From NCBI GenBank assembly GCA_017441385.1, contig JAFRXY010000043.1, positions 78,174-142,173 on the forward strand: a stretch of DNA of 64,000 nt, written 5' to 3'. The translations under genes and the position numbers were made by a program. Numbering within the stretch: position 1 is the first letter of the stretch; each line of letters starts with the position of its first letter. Origin of the DNA: Clostridia bacterium (lineage in GTDB: Bacteria; Bacillota; Clostridia; Oscillospirales; Acutalibacteraceae). The notes below the pieces were generated by a model. It saw nothing but the letters and a program-made list of their open reading frames with translations. It searched no databases and was not told where the DNA came from. Below are positions 7,516 through 16,297 of the stretch, piece after piece.

Positions 7516-8448
7516 ATGAAGTATATTATAATAGACCTAGAATGGAACGGCGCCACCACCCGAACGGGTTATTTTGATGAGATTATCGAGATCGGTGCAG
7601 TCGCCCTGGACGACCAAATGAATATCACAGGCGAATTTCAGAAACTGGTATCTCCCAAGCAGACCAAGAAGATCAGGGGAAGAATTAAGGATCTGACCCA
7701 CATCACCAACGACGATCTGAAAAACGCGGAAGGATTTATCACTGTTTTCAATAAATTCAGGACGTGGGTAGGAACCGGTGACAACTGCATGCTGTCATGG
7801 GGCAATTCCGACATAACCGTGCTTTACGAAAATCTCAAGCGCTATGACATGGTGAATGAAATTTACATACTTAAAAACTTCTGTGACGCGCAGCTTCTTT
7901 GTCAGAAGGCGGTGGACATTCCTCTCACTAAGCAGATCGGACTGTCGGCCTTTGCCGAGCAGGTGGGAATAGAAATAGGAGAAGATCAGCTGCACCGTGC
8001 GCTGAATGACAGCAGGCTGACAGCCAAATGCTTCGCCAAGCTCTTTACCCCCGGGCTGTACAGGGAGTTTGTCAGCAAAGCCGATAAGGTTTTCTATGAC
8101 CGTATGAATTTCAAGTGCTACAACCTTCAGGATCTCAGCGACGAGCAGGTGATCATGTCGGACTTCATGACCGAATGTCCCGAATGCGGCGCCTTCATGA
8201 AGCGGCTGACCCGGTTTACCTGCAAGAACAAGAAGCATTACGCCAAATACCGCTGTGACCTCTGCGGCAAACTATTCAACATCTCTCACACCCTAAAGAT
8301 TACCTACGACGGACTTGAACATAAGAAACTGCTCAATGAAATCAGGATTTCCGGTGCATCTGAGGAAGAACCGGCAGAGGCGGAATTGCAGGAAATACAG
8401 ACAAACCTGAACGATGAAGCACCTGATCAGAACGAAGAAGATTCATGA
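7516..8448 (+). CDS. DEDDh 3'-5' exonuclease with C-terminal zinc ribbon
   Basis: 310 residues. The exonuclease domain shows DEDDh motifs: Asp7 and Glu9 (IIIDLEW), Asp99 (WGNSD), and His160 with Asp165 (HRALNDS), which coordinate two metal ions for 3'-end hydrolysis of RNA or DNA. The fold class includes DnaQ, KapD and ERI1 proteins. After residue 215 a treble-clef or ribbon-like module has Cys221-x2-Cys224 and Cys247-x2-Cys250, likely binding zinc. The last 35 residues are acidic and disordered. The ribosome binding site is weak (GAACTAATACGAG). The radical SAM gene follows 72 bp later on the same strand. Confidence 0.85.
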   Translation: MKYIIIDLEWNGATTRTGYFDEIIEIGAVALDDQMNITGEFQKLVSPKQTKKIRGRIKDLTHITNDDLKNAEGFITVFNKFRTWVGTGDNCMLSWGNSDITVLYENLKRYDMVNEIYILKNFCDAQLLCQKAVDIPLTKQIGLSAFAEQVGIEIGEDQLHRALNDSRLTAKCFAKLFTPGLYREFVSKADKVFYDRMNFKCYNLQDLSDEQVIMSDFMTECPECGAFMKRLTRFTCKNKKHYAKYRCDLCGKLFNISHTLKITYDGLEHKKLLNEIRISGASEEEPAEAELQEIQTNLNDEAPDQNEEDS

Positions 8449-8520
8449 ATCGTATATTCGGCGGGATACGGCAATTGTCATGCCGCAGCCTGCCGATTTT
8501 GCTGATTGGAGGGGATGACA

Positions 8521-9399
8521 GTGAAAAGCTGCAAGCTATGCCCAAGACTGTGCGGAGCGGCAAGGGGAAGGCTGCGGGGAAAAGGTTTCTGCGGCTGCGG
8601 AACACAGCCAGTCATTTCCAGAGCCGCGCTGCATATGTGGGAAGAACCTGTCATCAGCGGCAGCGCCGGCTCGGGAACGATTTTTTTCTCGGGCTGCACG
8701 CTGGGCTGCGTTTTCTGCCAGAATTATTCCATTTCTTCCCAATTGTGCGGAAAGCCCGTCACGCCGGAAGGACTTGCGGAAATCATACGTAATTTGGAAA
8801 AACAGGGGGCGCACAATATCAGCTTTGTCACCGGCACCCACTACGCAGAGGCGATCATCCGGGCGCTGGAAATCTACCGTCCGCGCATTCCGACGGTATG
8901 GAACAGCGGGGGTTATGAACGCCTTGACACGCTGCTGGCTTTGGAAAACTATATAGACATATGGCTGCCGGATTACAAATTCGCCCTTCCCGAAGTCGCG
9001 GAGAAATACGCCGCCGCGCAGGATTATCCCGAGGTGGCACTCAAGGCGATTCAGTTTATGTGCAAAGCTGCGGGAAACAGCGTCATTGAGGAAGGAATCA
9101 TGAAGCGCGGCGTCATCGTGCGGCATCTGGTGCTGCCGGGAAACACACGGAATTCCGTCGCGGCGCTCCGCAAAATCAGCTCGGAGCTGCCGGTCGGCAC
9201 CCTTGTCAGCGTGATGAGCCAGTACACCCCGGCCGGAAATATTTTGAATTATCCCGAGCTTTCTCGCAGAATCACGCCGCATGAATACGACAAAATTCTC
9301 GACACGGCGGAACTTCTGGGGCTGAAAGGCTTCCGGCAGGAGCTGTCCTCCGCGACGGAGGAATACGTGCCGGCGTTCGACCTTTCCGTTCCGGAATGA
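8521..9399 (+). CDS. Radical SAM protein, pyruvate formate-lyase-activating-enzyme-like
   Basis: 292 residues from the GTG at 8521, chosen because GGAGGGG at 8507-8513 sits about 7 nt upstream of it but almost touches the ATG at 8515. The N-terminus has a Cys-rich knuckle (Cys4, Cys7, Cys11, Cys24, Cys26). CTLGCVFCQN (Cys59, Cys63, Cys66) is the CX3CX2C signature binding the 4Fe-4S cluster that cleaves S-adenosylmethionine. It resembles uncharacterised PflA-like proteins (COG1313 type) rather than a true PFL activase; no glycyl-radical enzyme is adjacent. Substrate unknown. Confidence 0.87.
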   Translation: MKSCKLCPRLCGAARGRLRGKGFCGCGTQPVISRAALHMWEEPVISGSAGSGTIFFSGCTLGCVFCQNYSISSQLCGKPVTPEGLAEIIRNLEKQGAHNISFVTGTHYAEAIIRALEIYRPRIPTVWNSGGYERLDTLLALENYIDIWLPDYKFALPEVAEKYAAAQDYPEVALKAIQFMCKAAGNSVIEEGIMKRGVIVRHLVLPGNTRNSVAALRKISSELPVGTLVSVMSQYTPAGNILNYPELSRRITPHEYDKILDTAELLGLKGFRQELSSATEEYVPAFDLSVPE

Positions 9400-9524
9400 T
9401 TTTTTCGAGTTTTAATGATATCTTTATATTGCGTACACATATTGATCAATCGAAGGTGATATTCTTTATATGATTATCTCCATAATTCACATAATATTGA
9501 TTGAAAAATAAGGACGGGCATGTG

Positions 9525-10454
9525 ATGATCAAGGTACAAAATCTGACAAAAAAATACGGCGCCAACATCGCGCTGGACGACGTGAGCTTTTCGGTGAAAT
9601 CAGGGGAAATTGCGGGATTTCTGGGGCCGAACGGCGCCGGCAAGACCACAACCATGAATATTATGACGGGCTATCTGTCCTCCACTTCCGGAACCGTCAC
9701 CATCGACGGCTATGACATACTCGACCAGCCCACCGAGGCCAAGAAAAAAATCGGCTATCTGCCGGAGGTGCCTCCGCTGTATCCCGACATGACGGTGGAC
9801 GAATATCTCGGCTTCATCTACGAGCTGAAACGCGCGACCCAGAAAATGGAAGCCCATTTCAACGAAATCTGTGAACTGACGGGCATTGCGGCGGTTCGGG
9901 GCAGACTTATCAAAAATCTTTCCAAGGGCTACCGTCAGCGCGTGGGCATCGCCCAGACGCTTGTGGGCAATCCTCCGGTACTGATACTGGACGAGCCGAC
10001 GGTGGGGCTGGACCCCAAGCAGATCATTGAGGTGCGTTCGCTCATCAAGAAGCTGGGCAAGAAGCACACGGTCATTCTTTCCTCCCACATTCTGAGCGAG
10101 GTGCAGGCGATCTGCGACAGAATCATCGTGCTCAATAACGGGAGGCTGGTAGCCGACAGTACTTCCCAGAGCCTGAGCGACAAGCTGACCGACGGGAATT
10201 CACTGATTATCCGGGCGGTCGGCAAGGCTGGGGATATTCAGGCGGCGCTGAATGCGGTCAAGACGGTCAAGCGATGCGAAAAGCTGTCGGAGAAGGACGG
10301 GAGCGCGGAATTCAGCGTGACAATTTCCTCGGCGGGCAGCGCGAGGCAGGATATCTTTTACGCGATGGCGGCCAAGAAGCTTCCGATCATCGAAATGCGG
10401 CAGCGGGAGTATTCGCTGGAGGATATATTCCTGTCGCTGGTGGACAGGAAATAA
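9525..10454 (+). CDS. ABC transporter ATP-binding protein, GldA-like
   Basis: 309 residues from ATG 9525 (GTG 9522 is also possible; AAGGA lies at 9510-9514). Walker A is GPNGAGKTT (34-42). The signature is LSKGYRQRVG rather than LSGGQ, as usual for ABC-2 type exporters. Walker B is LILDEPTVGLDP, with a conserved His in LSSHIL. The ATPase powers export through the permease encoded downstream. The set ATPase, ABC-2 permease, GldG-like protein and DUF4340 protein is conserved in many bacteria, including non-gliding Firmicutes, and its cargo is undefined. An unusual 339-bp gap separates this gene from the permease. Confidence 0.92.
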   Translation: MIKVQNLTKKYGANIALDDVSFSVKSGEIAGFLGPNGAGKTTTMNIMTGYLSSTSGTVTIDGYDILDQPTEAKKKIGYLPEVPPLYPDMTVDEYLGFIYELKRATQKMEAHFNEICELTGIAAVRGRLIKNLSKGYRQRVGIAQTLVGNPPVLILDEPTVGLDPKQIIEVRSLIKKLGKKHTVILSSHILSEVQAICDRIIVLNNGRLVADSTSQSLSDKLTDGNSLIIRAVGKAGDIQAALNAVKTVKRCEKLSEKDGSAEFSVTISSAGSARQDIFYAMAAKKLPIIEMRQREYSLEDIFLSLVDRK

Positions 10455-10793
10455 TGAAGAAAAAAGGAAAGCGCGCAGCGCATAATCAGCGAGTTTTTTC
10501 TCCAGGCGAGCGTGGGAGTCAAGCTGTCGCTGGCGACAGCCAGGGAACATTATTCCTTCTTGCGGGGGTCTGGGGCAGCGCCACACGAGGGAGCGTAGCG
10601 ACCGAGCAAGACGCGCACGGATATTTTACCGAAGGTCAGGCGAATACAGATATAACCTAATACCATGATCATCCTTAACCCCTGACCGGAGACAAATCTC
10701 CTCTTTACTATCGCACCAATACCCCGATTTACTCAATTCTTACGCCATAACAATCGCCTGATATTATACTCACAAAGGAGAAACGAATCAACC
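10455..10793 (+). other. Unusual 339-bp gap inside the ABC operon
   Basis: No credible gene. The left half is GC-rich and holds a perfect hairpin, GCTGTCG-CTGG-CGACAGC at 10523-10540. The right half is AT-richer and ends in a good AAAGGAG ribosome binding site for the permease. Other genes of this operon touch or overlap, so this may be an insertion, a decayed gene, or a regulatory leader. Confidence 0.55.
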
Positions 10794-11498
10794 ATGAAAG
10801 CCATCTATAAACGCGAGCTGAGCGCCTGCTTCCGGTCGCCGATCGGGTATCTGTTCTGCGCGATCTACCTCTTTTTCAGCGGGATGTATTTCAATTCGGT
10901 GCTGTCGGTGGGGCAGTCGTCGGAATTCCCCCAGATTTATTACGGCATGCTCAATATCGTGCTGCTCATGCTTCCGCTGCTCACCATGCGGCTTTTCAGC
11001 GAGGAACGCAAGTACAAAACCGACCAGATATTGCTCACCGCCCCCATCAATATTACGCCGCTGGTGCTGGGCAAATTCTTTTCCGCCCTTACGATTTACA
11101 CCGGCTGCACCCTGTTTACGCTGATCTACGCGATTGTGTTCAGCTTCTTTACCCAGCCGTCGTGGGCGCTGATTACCGGCAATATTTTCGGCGCGATTCT
11201 CTTCGGCGCGGCCTTCATCGGCATCGGCATGTTTATTTCCTCCATGACCGAGAGCCAGTTTGTGGCGGGCATGGGCTCCTTTTCCATAGCTACCATCTTC
11301 ATCATCCTCGACGTGATCCCGCTTGTCACGAGCAATGAATTCATTGTGTCGCTGGTGGGCAACATCTCCTTTGTCGGGCGTTACAAGCCCTTCACCAAGG
11401 GAATTCTCGATATGTCGAGCATCCTCTTCTTTGCCAGCATAGCCGCCTCTTTCATCTTCCTGACGGTGCGCGTGCTGGAAAAACGCCGCTGGAGCTGA
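10794..11498 (+). CDS. ABC-2 type permease, GldF-like
   Basis: 234 residues with about six hydrophobic helices. The N-terminal MKAIYKRELSACFRSPIGYL segment (amphipathic helix before the first span) and the RLFSEERKYKTDQILLTAPI loop are typical of GldF/NosY-like ABC-2 permeases. It forms the membrane channel for the ATPase encoded upstream. AAAGGAG precedes the ATG. The GldG-like gene starts 23 bp after the stop. Confidence 0.9.
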   Translation: MKAIYKRELSACFRSPIGYLFCAIYLFFSGMYFNSVLSVGQSSEFPQIYYGMLNIVLLMLPLLTMRLFSEERKYKTDQILLTAPINITPLVLGKFFSALTIYTGCTLFTLIYAIVFSFFTQPSWALITGNIFGAILFGAAFIGIGMFISSMTESQFVAGMGSFSIATIFIILDVIPLVTSNEFIVSLVGNISFVGRYKPFTKGILDMSSILFFASIAASFIFLTVRVLEKRRWS

Positions 11499-11521
11499 AT
11501 TTTTTTCGGAGGTGAAATCCA

Positions 11522-13126
11522 TTGACCAACAAGAAAACCAACCCAAAATCCGCCGGGGGCAAGGCTTCGCCCAAAAAGGCTCTGCCTTCCGGCGCGATGA
11601 ATAAAATAGAACACACCCTGCACCTGATCCGCACCAGCACACGCTTCCGTCACGGCAGCATGGCGACCGCGATGACGGCGATCTTCTTTGTCTTTATCGT
11701 GCTGCTGAATCTGGCGGCCATGAGGATGAAGGAGCGGTACGCCTTCATGAGCGTGGACATGACCGACGATCAGCGCTACACCCTCACGGCCGAAACCGAA
11801 AGGCTGATTCGCGGCATTGACGAACGTGTGGAAATCGATATTCTGGCGACCGAAGCCCAGTGCACCACGGCGGGGGTGCTCACCACCGACACCTACGGTC
11901 AGATTCCCATCGCGCATGAGATTATCAAGCGCTACCCCCAGCTCAATAACAATATTTCCATCAACTACGTCGATCTGAGCAAAATGCCGGCCTATATCAT
12001 GCAGTTTCCGGAATACAGCGACGTGCTGGATTATTACTACATCGTCATCAAATCGGCAAGGCGCACAAGGGTAACCTCCTTCTTTGAAATGCTGCCCTCT
12101 CTCTCGTCCGATTACGCCGTCTACGACAGCACGACGGGCAATAATTCCGTTGCCCAGTCCTACACCGAAACCTACATGACCTCCCTCATCAAAACCGTCA
12201 CGCTTGACAAGAATCCTGTCGTCGCTTTTGTCGACGGCCTGAATGTCGACGCGAACAGCGACGATTTCACTTCCATTCTCGAGCTGAACGGCTATGAGGT
12301 GCGGGTGGTGGATATCCGCCGGGAAGACCTGCCGGAGGACGCGGATATCGTGATGCTCGCGGGGCCGACCGCCGACCTCACCAAGGCGCAGACCGCCAAG
12401 CTGGATGATTATCTCAGCAGCCGGTCGAAATCCCGCACACTGGTAGTTTTTGCCACATCATTAATGCCGTCAATGCCTCATCTCAACGCCCTGCTGGCGG
12501 AATACGGCATTTCCATCACGCAGAATATTGTCTATGAAGGCGATTCCCATAACACCGTGTCCAAGCATCTGAGCGCCTTCACCGCTCAGATGAAGGAAAC
12601 AGGCTATACCCTTGACCTGATCGACCGGCTGAATTATCCCGCTGTGGTGAACGCGCTGGCGCTGGATATTCTCTTTGACGAGAAGGGTTCCACACAGGTG
12701 GAGGCAGTGCTGACTTCCTCCGACGAGGGCTTTGTCTGCAACAGCGCGACGAAATTCGACCGGTCGAAATACTCCGAGGCGGACAAAGCGGAGCGGGTTG
12801 TCATGGCAAGCTCCATCACCTACCGCAACACCATGGAAGGGGACGAGGTGCGCACCGACGTCATTGTCGCGCCTGACAGCCTTTACGCCCCCGAGCTGCT
12901 CACTACCGATATCTACGGCAACCTGAGCCTGCTGCTTACTGTATTCAACCAGCGGGGCGGCATTGACACCGGTAACATTGACATAGAGCCGAAATCGCTC
13001 TACGCGGTGGATTTCTCGGTGGATATGAACACACTTTCGGTTATCAGCACAATCTTCGGGTATGTCATTCCCCTGATCGCGCTTGGTTGCGGTCTGATTG
13101 TCTACATCAGGAGGCGCAGGCTGTGA
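11522..13126 (+). CDS. GldG-family ABC transporter auxiliary membrane protein
   Basis: 534 residues starting at TTG 11522, supported by CGGAGGTG 8 nt upstream. A basic cytoplasmic N-terminus (about 45 residues) precedes one transmembrane helix (about 46-70). A large extracytoplasmic domain follows, with the ABC_transp_aux pattern (DMTDDQRYTLTAET near 80; VDGLNVDANSDDFTSIL near 240). A C-terminal helix (about 505-528) ends in a basic anchor. The GldG class probably forms the outward-facing part of the exporter. The DUF4340 gene overlaps its stop codon, indicating translational coupling. Confidence 0.88.
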   Translation: MTNKKTNPKSAGGKASPKKALPSGAMNKIEHTLHLIRTSTRFRHGSMATAMTAIFFVFIVLLNLAAMRMKERYAFMSVDMTDDQRYTLTAETERLIRGIDERVEIDILATEAQCTTAGVLTTDTYGQIPIAHEIIKRYPQLNNNISINYVDLSKMPAYIMQFPEYSDVLDYYYIVIKSARRTRVTSFFEMLPSLSSDYAVYDSTTGNNSVAQSYTETYMTSLIKTVTLDKNPVVAFVDGLNVDANSDDFTSILELNGYEVRVVDIRREDLPEDADIVMLAGPTADLTKAQTAKLDDYLSSRSKSRTLVVFATSLMPSMPHLNALLAEYGISITQNIVYEGDSHNTVSKHLSAFTAQMKETGYTLDLIDRLNYPAVVNALALDILFDEKGSTQVEAVLTSSDEGFVCNSATKFDRSKYSEADKAERVVMASSITYRNTMEGDEVRTDVIVAPDSLYAPELLTTDIYGNLSLLLTVFNQRGGIDTGNIDIEPKSLYAVDFSVDMNTLSVISTIFGYVIPLIALGCGLIVYIRRRRL

Positions 13127-14598
13127 ATCGGAAAAAGAGAAATTTGCTTCTGCTGCTCGCCGCGACGCTGGCGGTGGCGGGACTATTCTGGTTTCTTGCT
13201 TCGGGCGATTCCGCGCAGGAAGAAGAAAACGGCCATGATCACAGCGTTTCCGAAAGCGACGGTGAATCCGGCAGGCAGTCGGGCGTACTGTTGAATTATT
13301 CCTCAGATAACATCAAGAGCGTTACCATTACCAATTCTCAGGCGAAATATACCGCTTATGTGGATTCAAAAAGCGGCAGCGTTGCCTTCAAGGAACTGAA
13401 AGGCTATCCCGTCAATGAAAATTTCATGGAAACGGTGTGGTATGATTCGGTTCAGATGATCTATCAGGATATCGTCGCCACCACCAAGGACGACGGTTAC
13501 CGGCCGGAGGAGTACGGCTTTGACAAACCCTCCGTCACCGTGAAGGTGACGCTGAAAGACGGGCATTCCTACACCTTCCACGGTGGGAAGGAAACCCCCG
13601 GCTACGAGAACGACGTGTATTACGTCAAAGTCAGCGGCGACCAAAACATTTATGTCTGCACACTCGACAGTGCTTTCTTCATGGGGGACAGCTACTACCT
13701 GAGCGACGATATCTTTTACCGTTACGATACAGAGTCTGACGGTAAACAGAAGAGCAAGATCAGGATAGGGGAAATCACACTCACCGGGGACGCGTTCAAG
13801 GGCGAATTCAGGATGAAGCCCAGCACGACCGCCGACATGAGCAGTCCCTTCTACGGTTTCAGCTATCGGGTGACTTCGCCGGTCAGCTGGCCGGTCAAAG
13901 CGTCGGCTTCTTCCATGCTGGTCTACGACCTGCAATATCTGATGGCGGACGATGTGGCGGTGCTGAAACCGACTGCCAAGCAGCTCAAGGCCTACGGGCT
14001 TGACAAGCCCTATCTCACCCTGTCCTTCCGGCGCAACGGCAAGGAAGTGGTAATGTATGGCAGCAAATCTGAGGGCGAGAAGATGTATGTCATTCTCAAA
14101 GATCACGACATTCTCTATGAGCTGAATACCAATTCCCTTTCGATTCTGCACCAGCTCACGCCGGAAAATCTCTACAGCATCAATGCCATTTCCGCCACAA
14201 TGGAAGCGCTCAGCGGAATAAAAATCACGTCCGCCAGTGTGAATTGCGACATTGCGATAGCCCGTGAGGAGAATTCCAACGCCTTGGAGGCGGACGATGT
14301 GATCTACACCTATTCCGTCACCAAGAATGGCGAGGACAAGAAATATTCCTCCTTCATCAAGCTGATGAAGCAGCTCAACGGCAGTTCCATCACCCGCTGG
14401 AATGTCAAAAAGCCCGCCGGGAAACCCATGGTCACCATTACACTATCCTTCTTTGAAAACATCCGAAGCAAGCCGGAGGTTATCAGGCTGTATCAATATT
14501 CTGACCGGGAATACGCCGTGGTGCGGGAAGGATTGCCGGTCAACACGGTGTCCGCCACATGGGTAAAACAGCTTCTGGCTGACGCGGATGCCTTTTGA
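13123..14598 (+). CDS. DUF4340 domain membrane-anchored protein
   Basis: 491 residues from GTG 13123, which overlaps the upstream stop as GTGA; AGGAGG at 13109-13114 gives 8-nt spacing. An N-terminal signal anchor (residues 7-24) is followed by an acidic linker. Repeated DUF4340-type units follow, with motifs such as YGFDKPSVTVKV and YGLDKPYLTLSF, each about 150 residues. DUF4340 proteins almost always accompany GldG-like exporters and are thought to sit on the outer face. Function beyond this association is unknown. Confidence 0.87.
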   Translation: MNRKKRNLLLLLAATLAVAGLFWFLASGDSAQEEENGHDHSVSESDGESGRQSGVLLNYSSDNIKSVTITNSQAKYTAYVDSKSGSVAFKELKGYPVNENFMETVWYDSVQMIYQDIVATTKDDGYRPEEYGFDKPSVTVKVTLKDGHSYTFHGGKETPGYENDVYYVKVSGDQNIYVCTLDSAFFMGDSYYLSDDIFYRYDTESDGKQKSKIRIGEITLTGDAFKGEFRMKPSTTADMSSPFYGFSYRVTSPVSWPVKASASSMLVYDLQYLMADDVAVLKPTAKQLKAYGLDKPYLTLSFRRNGKEVVMYGSKSEGEKMYVILKDHDILYELNTNSLSILHQLTPENLYSINAISATMEALSGIKITSASVNCDIAIAREENSNALEADDVIYTYSVTKNGEDKKYSSFIKLMKQLNGSSITRWNVKKPAGKPMVTITLSFFENIRSKPEVIRLYQYSDREYAVVREGLPVNTVSATWVKQLLADADAF

Positions 14599-14669
14599 TC
14601 TATCGATCTTACCCCTATTATCAACTTTTCTGTCAGCATAAAGAAAAACAGCATTCATCATACAAAAAC

Positions 14670-14707
14670 ACCCGAAACAAGGACTGTACCTGTTCGGGTG
14701 CTTTTGT
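14670..14707. terminator. Bidirectional terminator between the ABC operon and kinase A
   Basis: CACCCGAAACAAGG pairs with CCTGTTCGGGTG (one bulge). A-runs on the left and T-runs on the right suit termination in both directions of these convergent units. Confidence 0.7.
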
Positions 14708-16285
14708 CTATATGCCGGCATTCAAGTGATTTGTAATCTCGATTTTGCCGGACTTTATGGCCTTTTTGAGTTCTTCGGCGCGGTCGGTGATAATGCGGAG
14801 CTTTCCCTTGCCGTCGAATGTAATGACCACCGACTTGCTGAATTTTCTGTCCGCCCTGCCGCCGTCTGCCTTTCCCGAATATTCCTCTATGACAAGACTC
14901 GCGCCGGTTTGGTGAAGGAACTTGAAAAGCGTCATCAGACCGATGCCGCTGCCGCCTTCCTCCGAATGTGTGGTGACCCGCTGCCTGCCCATCTTTTTCA
15001 GTACCTCTGTGTCAAAGCACTCGCCGCTGTCCAGTACTCCAAGCGCAAGGTAATCTTCATTGCGGGTGAGCATGACTTCCACATGCTTATCCTTCACGCC
15101 GCCGGCGGAAATAATGGCATTTTCCGTGAGATCGGCGAGCACCGTGTTGAATTCCCTCCGGTCGAAATCCTCTCCCAGAAGCGGTTGGCCGTTTGTCCGT
15201 ACTTCCACGTCAAAGTCAATGCCGCTTTGCTCCGCTCTGCCAGACATATAGAGCAGCACAGCGTCCAGCGTCTGATCCCCTGTTTCGCACAAAACCCGCC
15301 CATGGGATTCCAGCGACTTCACCGCGCCGCTGCGCTCGGAATAAAGCTTGATAATCTCTTCCGCAACTCCCGTAATTGTCCCGGAGTCAGAGCCTTCCCT
15401 TACACTTTCGTTCAGCATCCGGAGAAGTTCGTCATCCTGACGCATGATGGAAACGAGACGTTCGTTGTCCAGAGCAACCGCTTCGATCATGCTGTCCTTT
15501 TCGGCAAGACTGCCCTCCAAAAAAAGCAGATTGCGCTCCCTGATGCGCCTTACATATTCCGCCTTGATCTCGCGCTTTGCCCAGTAGATCATAATCACGC
15601 ACAGAAGCAGCATCGGCACGAACATTATCATCACAACGCCAGATTTTGCCCCACTGTTCCCCGCACCTCCGAACACCATTACCGCTGTGAGCATCAGGAC
15701 TGCCAGCATAATGCCGGTGCCGCCACTGCGCCGCTCGACGATATTCATCAGACCCCGCCGCAGCCTTTTCATTCCTGCGGCAATATAAATCAGTAACCAC
15801 ACAATGAAAATGGACACGACGTAGGCGATAATATGAACCGGAGTATCCTCCAGAAAATCCATATAGGAGCTTTGACCGGCGGTGTAAATCTGATAATAGA
15901 CAATTGACAGGACTACCGAAATGAAGAAGCCTACCATCATAAAAATCGCTTCGCAGATGGCAAAACTCAGCAGCGACAGCACGGCAATATCGCTCAGTTT
16001 CAGACTGCGGGACTGCCGGTCACTTCCGACCAGCTCGTCGCGGCAGAGAATGCAGTTGGTAAAGGTAATGTATACAAGCATGACCGCCAGATGCATTGGA
16101 ATAATCAGCGCTTTCAGGCGTATGAGCGAAACGCCCATTGCAAGCGAAAAGAAAGCCGCCATAGCCGTCTTTTTCGGTTCGCGCTTTTCACTCACACATT
16201 TCCTGAAAAATTGGTAAACGCCAAACAGCAGCACAGAATACTTCACGCCGATGTCCAGCCACGGCAGTACAATTTCAACCTTCAT
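14708..16285 (-). CDS. Membrane GHKL-type sensor kinase paralogue A (H-box His replaced by Arg)
   Basis: 525 residues. About six to seven membrane helices fill residues 1-235. A coiled-coil linker covers 240-300 and a GHKL ATPase domain 375-490. The ATP site looks intact: N-box ENAIISA (Glu388, Asn389), LDSG with Asp419, and glycine-rich lid GGSGIGL (444-450). At the position where paralogues B and C have IH-x-DNKLI, this protein has MRQDDELL, with Arg282 replacing the phosphoacceptor His. It may therefore bind ATP but be unable to autophosphorylate. The C-terminal ITDRAEELKKAIK tail is shared with kinase C. It is the last gene of the regulator-kinase cluster, 12 bp after kinase B. Confidence 0.85.
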   Translation of the reverse strand: MKVEIVLPWLDIGVKYSVLLFGVYQFFRKCVSEKREPKKTAMAAFFSLAMGVSLIRLKALIIPMHLAVMLVYITFTNCILCRDELVGSDRQSRSLKLSDIAVLSLLSFAICEAIFMMVGFFISVVLSIVYYQIYTAGQSSYMDFLEDTPVHIIAYVVSIFIVWLLIYIAAGMKRLRRGLMNIVERRSGGTGIMLAVLMLTAVMVFGGAGNSGAKSGVVMIMFVPMLLLCVIMIYWAKREIKAEYVRRIRERNLLFLEGSLAEKDSMIEAVALDNERLVSIMRQDDELLRMLNESVREGSDSGTITGVAEEIIKLYSERSGAVKSLESHGRVLCETGDQTLDAVLLYMSGRAEQSGIDFDVEVRTNGQPLLGEDFDRREFNTVLADLTENAIISAGGVKDKHVEVMLTRNEDYLALGVLDSGECFDTEVLKKMGRQRVTTHSEEGGSGIGLMTLFKFLHQTGASLVIEEYSGKADGGRADRKFSKSVVITFDGKGKLRIITDRAEELKKAIKSGKIEITNHLNAGI

Positions 16286-16297
16286 AAGTATTTTCTC

